In this document: positions 1 to 5,108 of the stretch, piece after piece | Position numbering within the stretch: the stretch's first letter is position 1 | Layout of the letters: each line of letters opens with the position of its first letter | Assembly: GCA_964511635.1 (NCBI GenBank) | Contig: CAZEGC010000031.1 | Location: 1-9,061 of the forward strand | DNA length: 9,061 nucleotides | Source of the DNA: CAZEGC01 sp964511635 | GTDB taxonomy: Bacteria; Patescibacteriota; Saccharimonadia; Saccharimonadales; Saccharimonadaceae | Direction: 5' to 3' | Notes under the pieces: generated by a model | Database searches by the model: none | What the model saw: the letters and a program-made list of their open reading frames with translations, nothing else | What the model was told of the DNA's origin: nothing | Made by a program: the position numbers and the translations under genes

Positions 1-324
1 ATTTCCGCCGGGTTGAAAAACGATAAAGGGGACACTGACGAACGTTATGGCGCTGATTTAGTCACTAAAAATGGTGGTGAAATCATTAGCGAAGACAACT
101 GGGGTAAGAAACGCTTAGCGTACAAAATTAATCGTGAAGACTTTGCGGTGTATGTATATATGGAAGTTAACTTGCCAGCTGACGCACCGCTAAAAATTAG
201 CAGCACACTAAATATTACTGATGAAATTTTGCGCTACTTATTAGTAAAAGTCGATGAAAAGGGCCGGCGCGCCTTAGCCGAAGCTGAACAAAAAGCTAGC
301 GATTCAACTAACGACGAGGAGTAG
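1..324 (+). CDS. rpsF: 30S ribosomal protein bS6, 5' end missing
   Basis: bS6 is a primary 16S rRNA-binding protein of the small-subunit platform, where it pairs with bS18. The reading frame is open from base 1, so the true start lies upstream of the window; the TTG at 13 is an internal Leu codon, not a convincing start. 107 codons are visible. Diagnostic bS6 segments are the NWGKKRLAYKIN stretch, the central beta strand (FAVYVYMEVNLP) and the DEILRYLLVKVDE strand. By comparison with E. coli S6, roughly 10-15 N-terminal residues are missing. The C-terminus is an acidic tail (DSTNDEE), as is common in this family. ssb follows after 6 bases and rpsR after that, the classical rpsF-ssb-rpsR order, which supports co-transcription. 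Identification is secure; only the start is unknown. Confidence 0.95.
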   Translation: MSAGLKNDKGDTDERYGADLVTKNGGEIISEDNWGKKRLAYKINREDFAVYVYMEVNLPADAPLKISSTLNITDEILRYLLVKVDEKGRRALAEAEQKASDSTNDEE

Positions 325-330
325 GGGACT

Positions 331-771
331 ATGGCAAAGAGTATCAACCAGGTAATATTGATGGGACGTTTGACCCGTGACCCTGAAATGCGCACAACCG
401 CGAGTGGCAAAAGCGTCACTAGTTTTAGTTTGGCAGTTGACCGCGGCGGTCAGGACGACGCAGCTGACTTTTTTGATATTACTGCGTGGGAAAAGCTAGG
501 TGAATTAGTCAATCAGTACTTAACCAAAGGTCGTCGCTGCTTGGTGCAGGGGCGTTTGCGCCAAGATTCATGGGAAGACAAGGAAACTGGCAAGCGCCGT
601 TCGCGTGTCGAAGTTGTTGCAACTGACGTTACGTTCCTAGATGGCCCCAGCGACGGCGAGGGTGGCTCTCGCTCTAGTGGCAGCGGCAGCACCAGTAGCA
701 AGAAGTCTGACGATGTCGTGATCGAAGATATTGACGACAAACCAATTGATTTATCAGAAATTCCATTTTAA
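331..771 (+). CDS. ssb: Single-stranded DNA-binding protein
   Basis: SSB coats single-stranded DNA in replication, repair and recombination, normally as a homotetramer, and recruits partner proteins through its C-terminal tip. The 146-residue product has the family layout: an OB-fold at about residues 1-105, beginning with the typical NQVILMGRLTRDPE strand and containing FFDITAW and RCLVQGRL; a Ser/Gly-rich flexible linker at about 110-125; and an acidic tail ending in Ile-Pro-Phe (DLSEIPF). Aromatic residues F47, F48, W53 and W81 sit where DNA-stacking residues are expected. GAGGAG at 316-321, inside the end of rpsF, is a good Shine-Dalgarno sequence 9 bases before ATG. The gene is embedded between rpsF and rpsR, the usual place for the housekeeping SSB. 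It is a little shorter than E. coli SSB, mainly in the linker. Confidence 0.96.
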   Translation: MAKSINQVILMGRLTRDPEMRTTASGKSVTSFSLAVDRGGQDDAADFFDITAWEKLGELVNQYLTKGRRCLVQGRLRQDSWEDKETGKRRSRVEVVATDVTFLDGPSDGEGGSRSSGSGSTSSKKSDDVVIEDIDDKPIDLSEIPF

Positions 772-789
772 ACACTTACGGAGAACTTT

Positions 790-990
790 ATGGCAAAACG
801 ATTTAAAAAAGACATCCCAGCATACTTTGACTACAAAGATGTCAAAACATTGCAACGGTTTATTAATATATACGGACAAATTGAGCCAATCTCGAGGACT
901 GGCCTAAGCGCCAAGCAGCAGCGTCAGTTGGCGACAGCAATTAAGCGCGCTCGTCATCTAGCGTTGCTACCATTTGTTAGCCAAGGCTAG
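790..990 (+). CDS. rpsR: 30S ribosomal protein bS18
   Basis: bS18 binds bS6 and the 16S rRNA platform near the mRNA exit side of the 30S subunit. The 66-residue product is compact but complete: a basic start (MAKRFKKD), the FDYKDVKTLQRFIN core, then the conserved block PISRTGLSAKQQRQLATAIKRARHLALLPF, which identifies the family. No cysteines are present, so it is of the zinc-independent form. GGAGA at 780-784 is a clear Shine-Dalgarno sequence 5 bases before ATG at 790. It lies 18 bases after ssb, in the usual operon order. In many bacteria rplI (bL9) follows; here a hairpin and efp follow instead, and bL9 is known to be absent from parts of the Candidate Phyla Radiation. Confidence 0.95.
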   Translation: MAKRFKKDIPAYFDYKDVKTLQRFINIYGQIEPISRTGLSAKQQRQLATAIKRARHLALLPFVSQG

Positions 991-1002
991 GTATCATGAC
1001 TC

Positions 1003-1053
1003 TAGGAAATAGGCAGTGGAAATGGGGCTGTCTATTTCCTAATACCCAGCCCC
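1003..1053 (+). promoter_or_regulatory. Strong hairpin with a competing stem/pseudoknot between rpsR and efp
   Basis: Bases 1003-1016 pair with 1028-1041: 14 bp including one G-U, with an 11-base loop. The loop ends in GGGG (1024-1027), and GGGGCTG at 1024-1030 is exactly complementary to CAGCCCC at 1047-1053. The second pairing either opens the base of the first hairpin or, using only GGGG/CCCC, forms an H-type pseudoknot with it. No T-tract follows on the + strand, so a simple intrinsic terminator is unlikely. Positioned just upstream of the efp ribosome binding site (GGAG, 1068-1071), it could be a processing site, partial attenuator or mRNA-stabilising element. The pairings are seen directly; the function is inferred. 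Confidence 0.5.
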
Positions 1054-1078
1054 TAATCCCCATAAACGGAGCTTATAA

Positions 1079-1639
1079 ATGTATCAGCCAACAGATCTAA
1101 AAAAGGGTACAGTTGTCCAGCTGGACGGCAAGCCGTACCGCGTGACAGAATACGCCCAGAAGGTGATGGGTCGTGGCGGTAGTATTGTGAACGTCAAGTT
1201 AAAGAACTTGCTGGATGGTAGCGTTATTCCTAAAACTTTTAAAGGGCAGGATAAAATTGAACCAGCTGAAGTGAATACTAAAACTGTTCAGTATCTTTAC
1301 AGTGATGGTACGGACTTTTTCTTTATGGACCCGGAAAGCTTTGAGCAGTTTCAGCTGCCTAGCGATATCGTTGATGATGCTTCAGACTTTTTAAAGGAGG
1401 GTGATTCCCTGAATTTGCAGTTTTTTGATGGCAAGGTTATTAACATTGAGTTACCTAAAAACTTATTCTTAAAAGTCACCTATACCGAAGGCGTCGTCAA
1501 GGGCGACACGACCAGTAGCGTTTTAAAAGACGCTACACTTGAAACCGGGCTAGTGATAAAAGTTCCAGCCTTTATCAAAGAAGGCGACGTGGTGTCGGTC
1601 GATACTGCAACTCGTGAATATCGCGAACGCAAAAAATAG
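1079..1639 (+). CDS. efp: Elongation factor P
   Basis: EF-P enters the ribosome between the P and E sites and relieves stalling at consecutive prolines. The 186-residue length is standard. An N-terminal KOW-like domain (about residues 1-64) carries KKGTVVQLDGKPYRV and the loop KVMGRGGSIVNVKLKN, followed by two OB domains; the family's C-terminal signature region is SVLKDATLETGLVIKVPAFIKEGD with VSVDTATREYRER. The tip residue that reaches the peptidyl-tRNA is Arg32 (MGRGG), not the lysine of E. coli-type EF-P. Arg32 is the residue rhamnosylated by EarP in Pseudomonas and Neisseria, but no modifying enzyme is visible in this window. ATG at 1079 is preceded by GGAG at 1068-1071. The gene lies 88 bases after rpsR, beyond the hairpin. 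Confidence 0.96.
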   Translation: MYQPTDLKKGTVVQLDGKPYRVTEYAQKVMGRGGSIVNVKLKNLLDGSVIPKTFKGQDKIEPAEVNTKTVQYLYSDGTDFFFMDPESFEQFQLPSDIVDDASDFLKEGDSLNLQFFDGKVINIELPKNLFLKVTYTEGVVKGDTTSSVLKDATLETGLVIKVPAFIKEGDVVSVDTATREYRERKK

Positions 1640-1662
1640 CCTACCAGCACTGCTAATGGTAA

Positions 1663-1668
1663 TATACT
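1663..1668 (+). promoter_or_regulatory. Possible -10 element for the serine hydrolase gene
   Basis: TATACT at 1663-1668 lies just before the tandem ATGATG at 1672-1677. Transcription starting 7 bases downstream would begin at about 1675, the second ATG, giving a leaderless mRNA. No Shine-Dalgarno sequence precedes the start, which fits that reading, but no good -35 hexamer is visible 16-18 bases upstream. Confidence 0.3.
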
Positions 1669-1671
1669 GGT

Positions 1672-3405
1672 ATGATGCACACTCCGGCCGCTAGAAGTCG
1701 TAGGCACTTTTTTTCAAGTAAGCCTATCCACTTGTTGTGGATTATTCTAATTTTAATTATGCTGCTGGTGGTGGCTGGGCAGCTTTTATACCCCCGAACC
1801 CGGGCTTTGCCGCTAGCTAAGTACGGAGATATTTCGGTCGGAGGCTGGAAAACAGAGGATATCGAATGGGATTTAAATCAGATATTTAATAAAAGCAAGC
1901 TCGTGGTAAAGAGCGGTGATGAAAAGGTGACCGCCAGCATGGACTTAGTCGGCGCTAGTTTTGATGGGCGTCGCGAAGTTGAGCCGCTAGCTAGTTATCC
2001 AACTCATGAACGCTTGATACCGCTTTCGATATTATTTAAGCGCCCTAGTGTGAATAAATTAAGGGTGCAGTATGAGGAAAAATCACTACTAGACTTTAGT
2101 GAATCATTGGCGCGTGATTTATCATATGAGCCAGAGGATGCATATTTAACTATCAAGAATGGAAAAGTAGGCATAGTATCTCAAGCGCCAGGTTACGAGA
2201 TAGACGCTGGTAGCGTGAAGCAGGCCATTAAGGGCGCCCCATTAGAGCTCGATGGCCTAACAGAGTTAAAAATTACTGGCCAAGCGATTGAACCCAGCCG
2301 GTCGGTAAAAGACATCGACTCTGTACGGCGACAGGCCGAGTGGACAATAGCCAAGCAGCTCACTATTACTGTAAATGAAAACGATGACTGGACATTTACT
2401 CCTAGCAGCGAAGTACTGGCTTCGTGGCTGGTCGTAGAGGAAACTGACGCCGCAGCCGGAATTCGCTTGGTGGTGGATGAGAGTAAAATTGGCGAATATT
2501 TAGATGAAATTAATCAAGTAGTTTACAAGGCCCCTGGCATAACTAACGTAGAGGTTCGCGATGGTCGCGAAGTAAAGCGCACCGAAGGTGCCAGTGGCCG
2601 TGAATTAGCACGTGCCGGGTTAGTTGACGAGATAAAACAAGCAATACTGTCTGACTATCAGGTGTACTTTACGCCCGCAAATACTCGGACGCTTTCGCCG
2701 ACAGTAGTATACAATAATCGTTTTACATCTAGCCAGGCGGGTCTTCAGGCGTACGTTGATAGTATTGCGAAAAGTCGTAATGTACGAATAGCTATTCGGC
2801 AGCTAACGGGAGAGCGGTGGAGTGCTAGTGCCCGGGCAGGTGAGAGTACTGTGTCGGCTAGTACGTATAAGCTTTATATCGCATTAATGGTGTTTGATCG
2901 AATTGATAGCGGTAAACTACGCTGGTCAGACAGAATGCTCGATACTGATGTGGCGGGTTGCTTTGAGCGTATGATCGTGCCTTCGACTAATCCTTGCGCC
3001 GAAAATTTTATCCAGATGTTTGGCGGGGGTCAGGCGGTGAATAATTTCTTGTACCAGCTTGGCTTCAGTCGTTCGACCACGTTTATGAGTCCCGTGGCGG
3101 TACATACGTCCGCCAGTGACCTACTGTTCTTACTTGAGGGTGTGCAAAATGGACAGCTAGTAAAAGGCGCTAATCGAGATCGGCTGCTAAGTGCTATGGG
3201 TCGGCAGCTTTATAGATACGGTATACCAACCGGTAGCAAGGGAAGGGTGAGCGATAAAGTCGGCTTTTTATGGGACTATATTCATGATGCCGGTATTGTC
3301 TATCACCCGCGTGGAACTTATATAATGAGCATCATGACGCGTGGTGGTTCATACGCCCAGATTGCTGAAATTACCCGCGAGGTTGAGAGGATAATGTATC
3401 CATGA
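1672..3405 (+). CDS. Membrane-anchored serine hydrolase with YoaR/VanW-type N-terminal domains (class A beta-lactamase/DD-peptidase-like)
   Basis: 577 residues. A basic N-terminus and one membrane segment at about residues 22-42 place the rest outside the cell. Residues ~56-290 resemble the paired peptidoglycan-binding-like regions of YoaR/VanW proteins (PG_binding_4 type: a start GWKTEDIEWDLNQ, later FTPSSEVLASWL). Residues ~350-577 have the layout of class A beta-lactamase-like hydrolases: nucleophile motif S397-T-Y-K400, an S438-T-N440 triad in place of SDN, and K529-V-G531 in place of KTG. No convincing ExxLN general-base motif is seen before the helix TSASDLLFLLE, so a cell-wall DD-peptidase or transpeptidase-like role fits better than beta-lactam hydrolysis; the substrate is unproven. 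Two ATGs are adjacent (1672, 1675), no Shine-Dalgarno is seen, and either could be the start. Its stop overlaps the tlyA start by 4 bases. Confidence 0.82.
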   Translation: MMHTPAARSRRHFFSSKPIHLLWIILILIMLLVVAGQLLYPRTRALPLAKYGDISVGGWKTEDIEWDLNQIFNKSKLVVKSGDEKVTASMDLVGASFDGRREVEPLASYPTHERLIPLSILFKRPSVNKLRVQYEEKSLLDFSESLARDLSYEPEDAYLTIKNGKVGIVSQAPGYEIDAGSVKQAIKGAPLELDGLTELKITGQAIEPSRSVKDIDSVRRQAEWTIAKQLTITVNENDDWTFTPSSEVLASWLVVEETDAAAGIRLVVDESKIGEYLDEINQVVYKAPGITNVEVRDGREVKRTEGASGRELARAGLVDEIKQAILSDYQVYFTPANTRTLSPTVVYNNRFTSSQAGLQAYVDSIAKSRNVRIAIRQLTGERWSASARAGESTVSASTYKLYIALMVFDRIDSGKLRWSDRMLDTDVAGCFERMIVPSTNPCAENFIQMFGGGQAVNNFLYQLGFSRSTTFMSPVAVHTSASDLLFLLEGVQNGQLVKGANRDRLLSAMGRQLYRYGIPTGSKGRVSDKVGFLWDYIHDAGIVYHPRGTYIMSIMTRGGSYAQIAEITREVERIMYP

Positions 3406-4127
3406 CCAAAGCTCGCCTAGACATTGCTATGACTGCTAGAAAGCTAGCTACCAGTCGCTCTCAGGCTGAGAATTTGATAAAGCTCGGCAAAGTATCGGTT
3501 GATAAGAAAGTTATCACGAAGCCCGGGTTTTACGTTCGGCCAGATAGTGACATTAACTTAGTTGGTAGTGAGCGCTACGTGAGTCGAGCAGGGTTAAAGC
3601 TGGCCAGTGTTGCAAGCACGCTAAGGCTAGACTTTCGCGGTAAAATTGTGCTAGATGTCGGCAGTAGCACCGGTGGATTTACTGATTACGCGCTGCAACA
3701 TGGCGCCAAAAAGGTCTATGCTGTTGATGTTGGCACTGATCAGCTACATTCAAGCCTGCGCGGTAATCCCAAAATTGAACTATATGAAAAAACTGATATT
3801 CGTGATTTTACTCTCGACACGGATAGGCCCGATATTATTGTGACTGATGTATCATTTATATCACTTCGTTTTATACTGCCACATATTGCAAAGTTTTTAG
3901 CTTCACCTACAACTGATATAGTGGCCATGGTGAAGCCACAGTTCGAGGCTGGGCGCCACCAGGTGAGCAAGGGTGTTATAAAAAACGATTCGATTAGGCG
4001 TCAGGTCCTAAGGGATTTTGAGCAATGGTCCAAAGGTCTTTTTGTAATTAAAGCCAAGCAAGATAGCGATGTCTCGGGTGCCAAGGGTAATCGCGAGCGG
4101 TTTTATCTACTAAAACGAATTGACTAA
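3402..4127 (+). CDS. tlyA: TlyA-family rRNA (cytidine-2'-O)-methyltransferase
   Basis: TlyA enzymes use S-adenosylmethionine to 2'-O-methylate cytidines of 16S and/or 23S rRNA; loss of this in mycobacteria gives capreomycin resistance. The 241-residue product starts with an S4 RNA-binding domain (about residues 1-60: RLDIAMTARKLATSRSQAE, then LIKLGKVSVD), followed by an RrmJ/FtsJ-like methyltransferase domain. SAM motif I is LDVGSSTGGFTDYAL (84-98). The K-D-K-E set typical of 2'-O-methyltransferases is visible as K66 (SRAGLK), D149 (VTDVSF), K178 (MVKPQFE) and E232 (RERFYL), so the enzyme looks intact. It overlaps the upstream hydrolase by ATGA, implying translational coupling; GAGAGG at 3385-3390 may serve as ribosome binding site. 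Some homologues are annotated as hemolysin A for historical reasons; an rRNA methyltransferase is the better reading. Confidence 0.93.
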   Translation: MTKARLDIAMTARKLATSRSQAENLIKLGKVSVDKKVITKPGFYVRPDSDINLVGSERYVSRAGLKLASVASTLRLDFRGKIVLDVGSSTGGFTDYALQHGAKKVYAVDVGTDQLHSSLRGNPKIELYEKTDIRDFTLDTDRPDIIVTDVSFISLRFILPHIAKFLASPTTDIVAMVKPQFEAGRHQVSKGVIKNDSIRRQVLRDFEQWSKGLFVIKAKQDSDVSGAKGNRERFYLLKRID

Positions 4128-4160
4128 TTAGTTTACTTTTCACTAGAATCATTGTATTAT
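4120..4160 (+). promoter_or_regulatory. Two overlapping sigma70-type promoters for the LPHTG gene
   Basis: Pair one is TTGACT (4120-4125), an 18-base spacer and TAGAAT (4144-4149); each hexamer matches consensus at 5 of 6 positions. Pair two is TTTACT (4132-4137), a 17-base spacer and TATTAT (4155-4160). The first -35 overlaps the end of tlyA. Starts at about 4156 or 4167 would leave a leader of about 110-120 bases before ATG 4277. That leader contains two small hairpins: 4174-4178 with 4185-4189, and 4207-4214 with 4219-4226, the latter capped by a GAAA tetraloop and interrupted by a 2x2 internal loop. Confidence 0.55.
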
Positions 4161-4181
4161 TTGTATAAGTTGCACGACACT

Positions 4182-4280
4182 ATGGTCGTCGCAATAGTCC
4201 ACTGGTCGGCTTGGGAAACCTCGCCGCAAGGTGAGCAGACAATCCGATTCAGACCACTCCCCAGAGAGGTGTCCAGATGA
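4182..4280 (+). CDS. Possible 32-codon leader ORF overlapping the LPHTG gene by ATGA
   Basis: An ATG at 4182 opens a 32-codon frame that ends at TGA 4278-4280, sharing ATGA with the start of the next gene at 4277. The product begins MVVAIVHWSAWETSP and ends PLPREVSR: two tryptophans, a basic C-terminus, no membrane segment. Codons such as GTC and TCG resemble those of the downstream gene. It could be a leader peptide that couples translation to the sortase substrate. No clear Shine-Dalgarno precedes it, and a frame this short is often open by chance (about one in five), so it is listed as a candidate only. Confidence 0.2.
   Translation: MVVAIVHWSAWETSPQGEQTIRFRPLPREVSR
4240..4253 (+). repeat. 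Left copy of inverted repeat flanking the LPHTG gene
   Basis: CAATCCGATTCAGA at 4240-4253 is the reverse complement of 4933-4946 at 13 of 14 positions (11 contiguous). It lies 23 bases before the ATG of the gene at 4277. Confidence 0.5.
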
Positions 4281-4921
4281 AGTATTTCTTTAAAGAGGCG
4301 GTGAAGTTTATCGCGGTAGTCGCTTTGCTCTACGGGCTTGTGGTGTTCGTAATTATCCTACCAGCGAATGCCGCCGAGGTGAACGAAGAGGGTCAGGTGT
4401 GCCGGGTCACATCTGAACCAAGTGACTGGCCCAGTCACTGTCCGACTGGATTCATCACGTCAGAGGCCTCATCGGTATATAGTTGTGGTGAGGTCATTCG
4501 AACAGTCGTCGCTCATGTCGATAATCCAGCCGAGCATGCGTTCGATGCAATCTTTGAGCTCGTCTTGATGACGGGCGACGGCGAGGTGCTTAGTGGAGTA
4601 TACGCGACCGTCTCGCCTGGTTATAGTGATGAGATCGTCATCGAGGTGAGCGAGCCGGGGGATTACCTCGTGCAACTTAACGGTCCGAACCTGACGGGTG
4701 AAGAGACCGAAGAGTTCATGATGTATGATGCCTCTGTCGTGTTTTCAATCCCCGAACCTGATGAAGCCTGCCTATCTATGGATGCCGCCACCGCAGAGCT
4801 ACCTCATACCGGACCCGATGCGTCATGGGTGAGGCCGCTCTTTATAGTGGCAGTAGTGCTGGTGCTAGCAGGCAGCGCCGTGCTGAGTACGACAATTCCA
4901 TATTGTCGTCGGCGCGAGTGA
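4277..4921 (+). CDS. Secreted sortase-anchored surface protein (LPHTG)
   Basis: No specific family is recognised, but the architecture is clear. The 214-residue product has a basic N-terminus with a long hydrophobic stretch (about residues 9-29) and a signal-peptidase site near A30-N-A32. A predicted beta-rich exported region follows, with four cysteines (C42, C55, C70, C165) and an acidic bias. At the end is a full cell-wall sorting signal: L175-P-H-T-G179, a hydrophobic segment at about 188-208, then the charged tail CRRRE. Sortase would cut between T178 and G179 and join the protein to a surface nucleophile. GAGAGG at 4264-4269 is a good ribosome binding site for ATG 4277. Codon use favours GAG, GTC, ATC and GTG, unlike the TTA/ATT/GAA-rich genes before it, which suggests a different origin. 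No sortase gene is in the window. Confidence 0.85.
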   Translation: MKYFFKEAVKFIAVVALLYGLVVFVIILPANAAEVNEEGQVCRVTSEPSDWPSHCPTGFITSEASSVYSCGEVIRTVVAHVDNPAEHAFDAIFELVLMTGDGEVLSGVYATVSPGYSDEIVIEVSEPGDYLVQLNGPNLTGEETEEFMMYDASVVFSIPEPDEACLSMDAATAELPHTGPDASWVRPLFIVAVVLVLAGSAVLSTTIPYCRRRE

Positions 4922-4932
4922 GGCTCGATCTA

Positions 4933-4946
4933 TCTGAATCGGACTG
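4933..4946 (-). repeat. Right copy of inverted repeat flanking the LPHTG gene
   Basis: TCTGAATCGGACTG at 4933-4946 is the inverted partner of 4240-4253 (one mismatch in 14). It begins 11 bases after the LPHTG stop codon. Together the copies bracket a ~700-base segment that coincides with the codon-usage outlier. Confidence 0.5.
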
Positions 4947-4957
4947 ACACAGCTACC

Positions 4958-4991
4958 TTAATTGGGAGTTGAAGCAGTTTGGTCCCATTAA
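4958..4991 (+). other. Imperfect hairpin downstream of the LPHTG gene
   Basis: TTAATTGGGA (4958-4967) pairs with TCCCATTAA (4983-4991), with one bulged base and a 15-base loop. No T-tract follows. It is weaker than the hairpin at 5005-5051 and may be a minor 3'-UTR structure. The rest of 4922-5108 holds only that stronger hairpin and the next promoter. Confidence 0.3.
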
Positions 4992-5004
4992 TCCAAGTGG
5001 ACTA

Positions 5005-5063
5005 CCCCCGGTACGTGCAAAGTATACAACTGGCACGGTAAGTACCGGGGGCGTTTCATTCTT
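5005..5063 (+). terminator. Probable intrinsic terminator after the LPHTG gene
   Basis: CCCCCGGTAC (5005-5014) pairs perfectly with GTACCGGGGG (5042-5051). The stem continues after a GGTAA bulge with GTGC (5015-5018) pairing to GCAC (5033-5036), leaving a 14-base loop. A T-rich run (GTTTCATTCTT, 5053-5063) follows. The T-tract is interrupted, so termination efficiency is uncertain, but position and stem strength fit an end to the LPHTG transcript before the next promoter. Confidence 0.65.
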
Positions 5064-5068
5064 AACTC

Positions 5069-5097
5069 TTGCAACCCCCAACCCCCACATATATACT
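5069..5097 (+). promoter_or_regulatory. Promoter of the pilin-lectin gene
   Basis: TTGCAA (5069-5074), a 17-base spacer and TATACT (5092-5097). Transcription would begin near 5104, only about 5 bases before ATG 5109. There is no room for a Shine-Dalgarno sequence, so the mRNA is probably leaderless or nearly so. Confidence 0.6.
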
Positions 5098-5108
5098 AAA
5101 CCCTAAGC

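Noticed and set aside
513..740. Minus-strand ORF of 75 codons inside ssb
   Set aside because: Antisense shadow of the intact ssb gene; low-complexity Ser/Pro/Leu product without a ribosome binding site.
996..1100. 34-codon ORF starting ATG 996 and running into efp
   Set aside because: No ribosome binding site, Trp-rich random composition, and it overlaps the start of efp out of frame; the hairpin explains the sequence better.
4421..4439. 19-bp inverted repeat (9-bp arms, 1-base centre) inside the LPHTG gene
   Set aside because: Lies within coding sequence and has a few percent chance of occurring somewhere in a window of this size; no regulatory context.
4469..4675. Minus-strand ORF of 68 codons inside the LPHTG gene
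   Set aside because: Antisense to a gene with signal peptide and sorting signal; no recognisable product.
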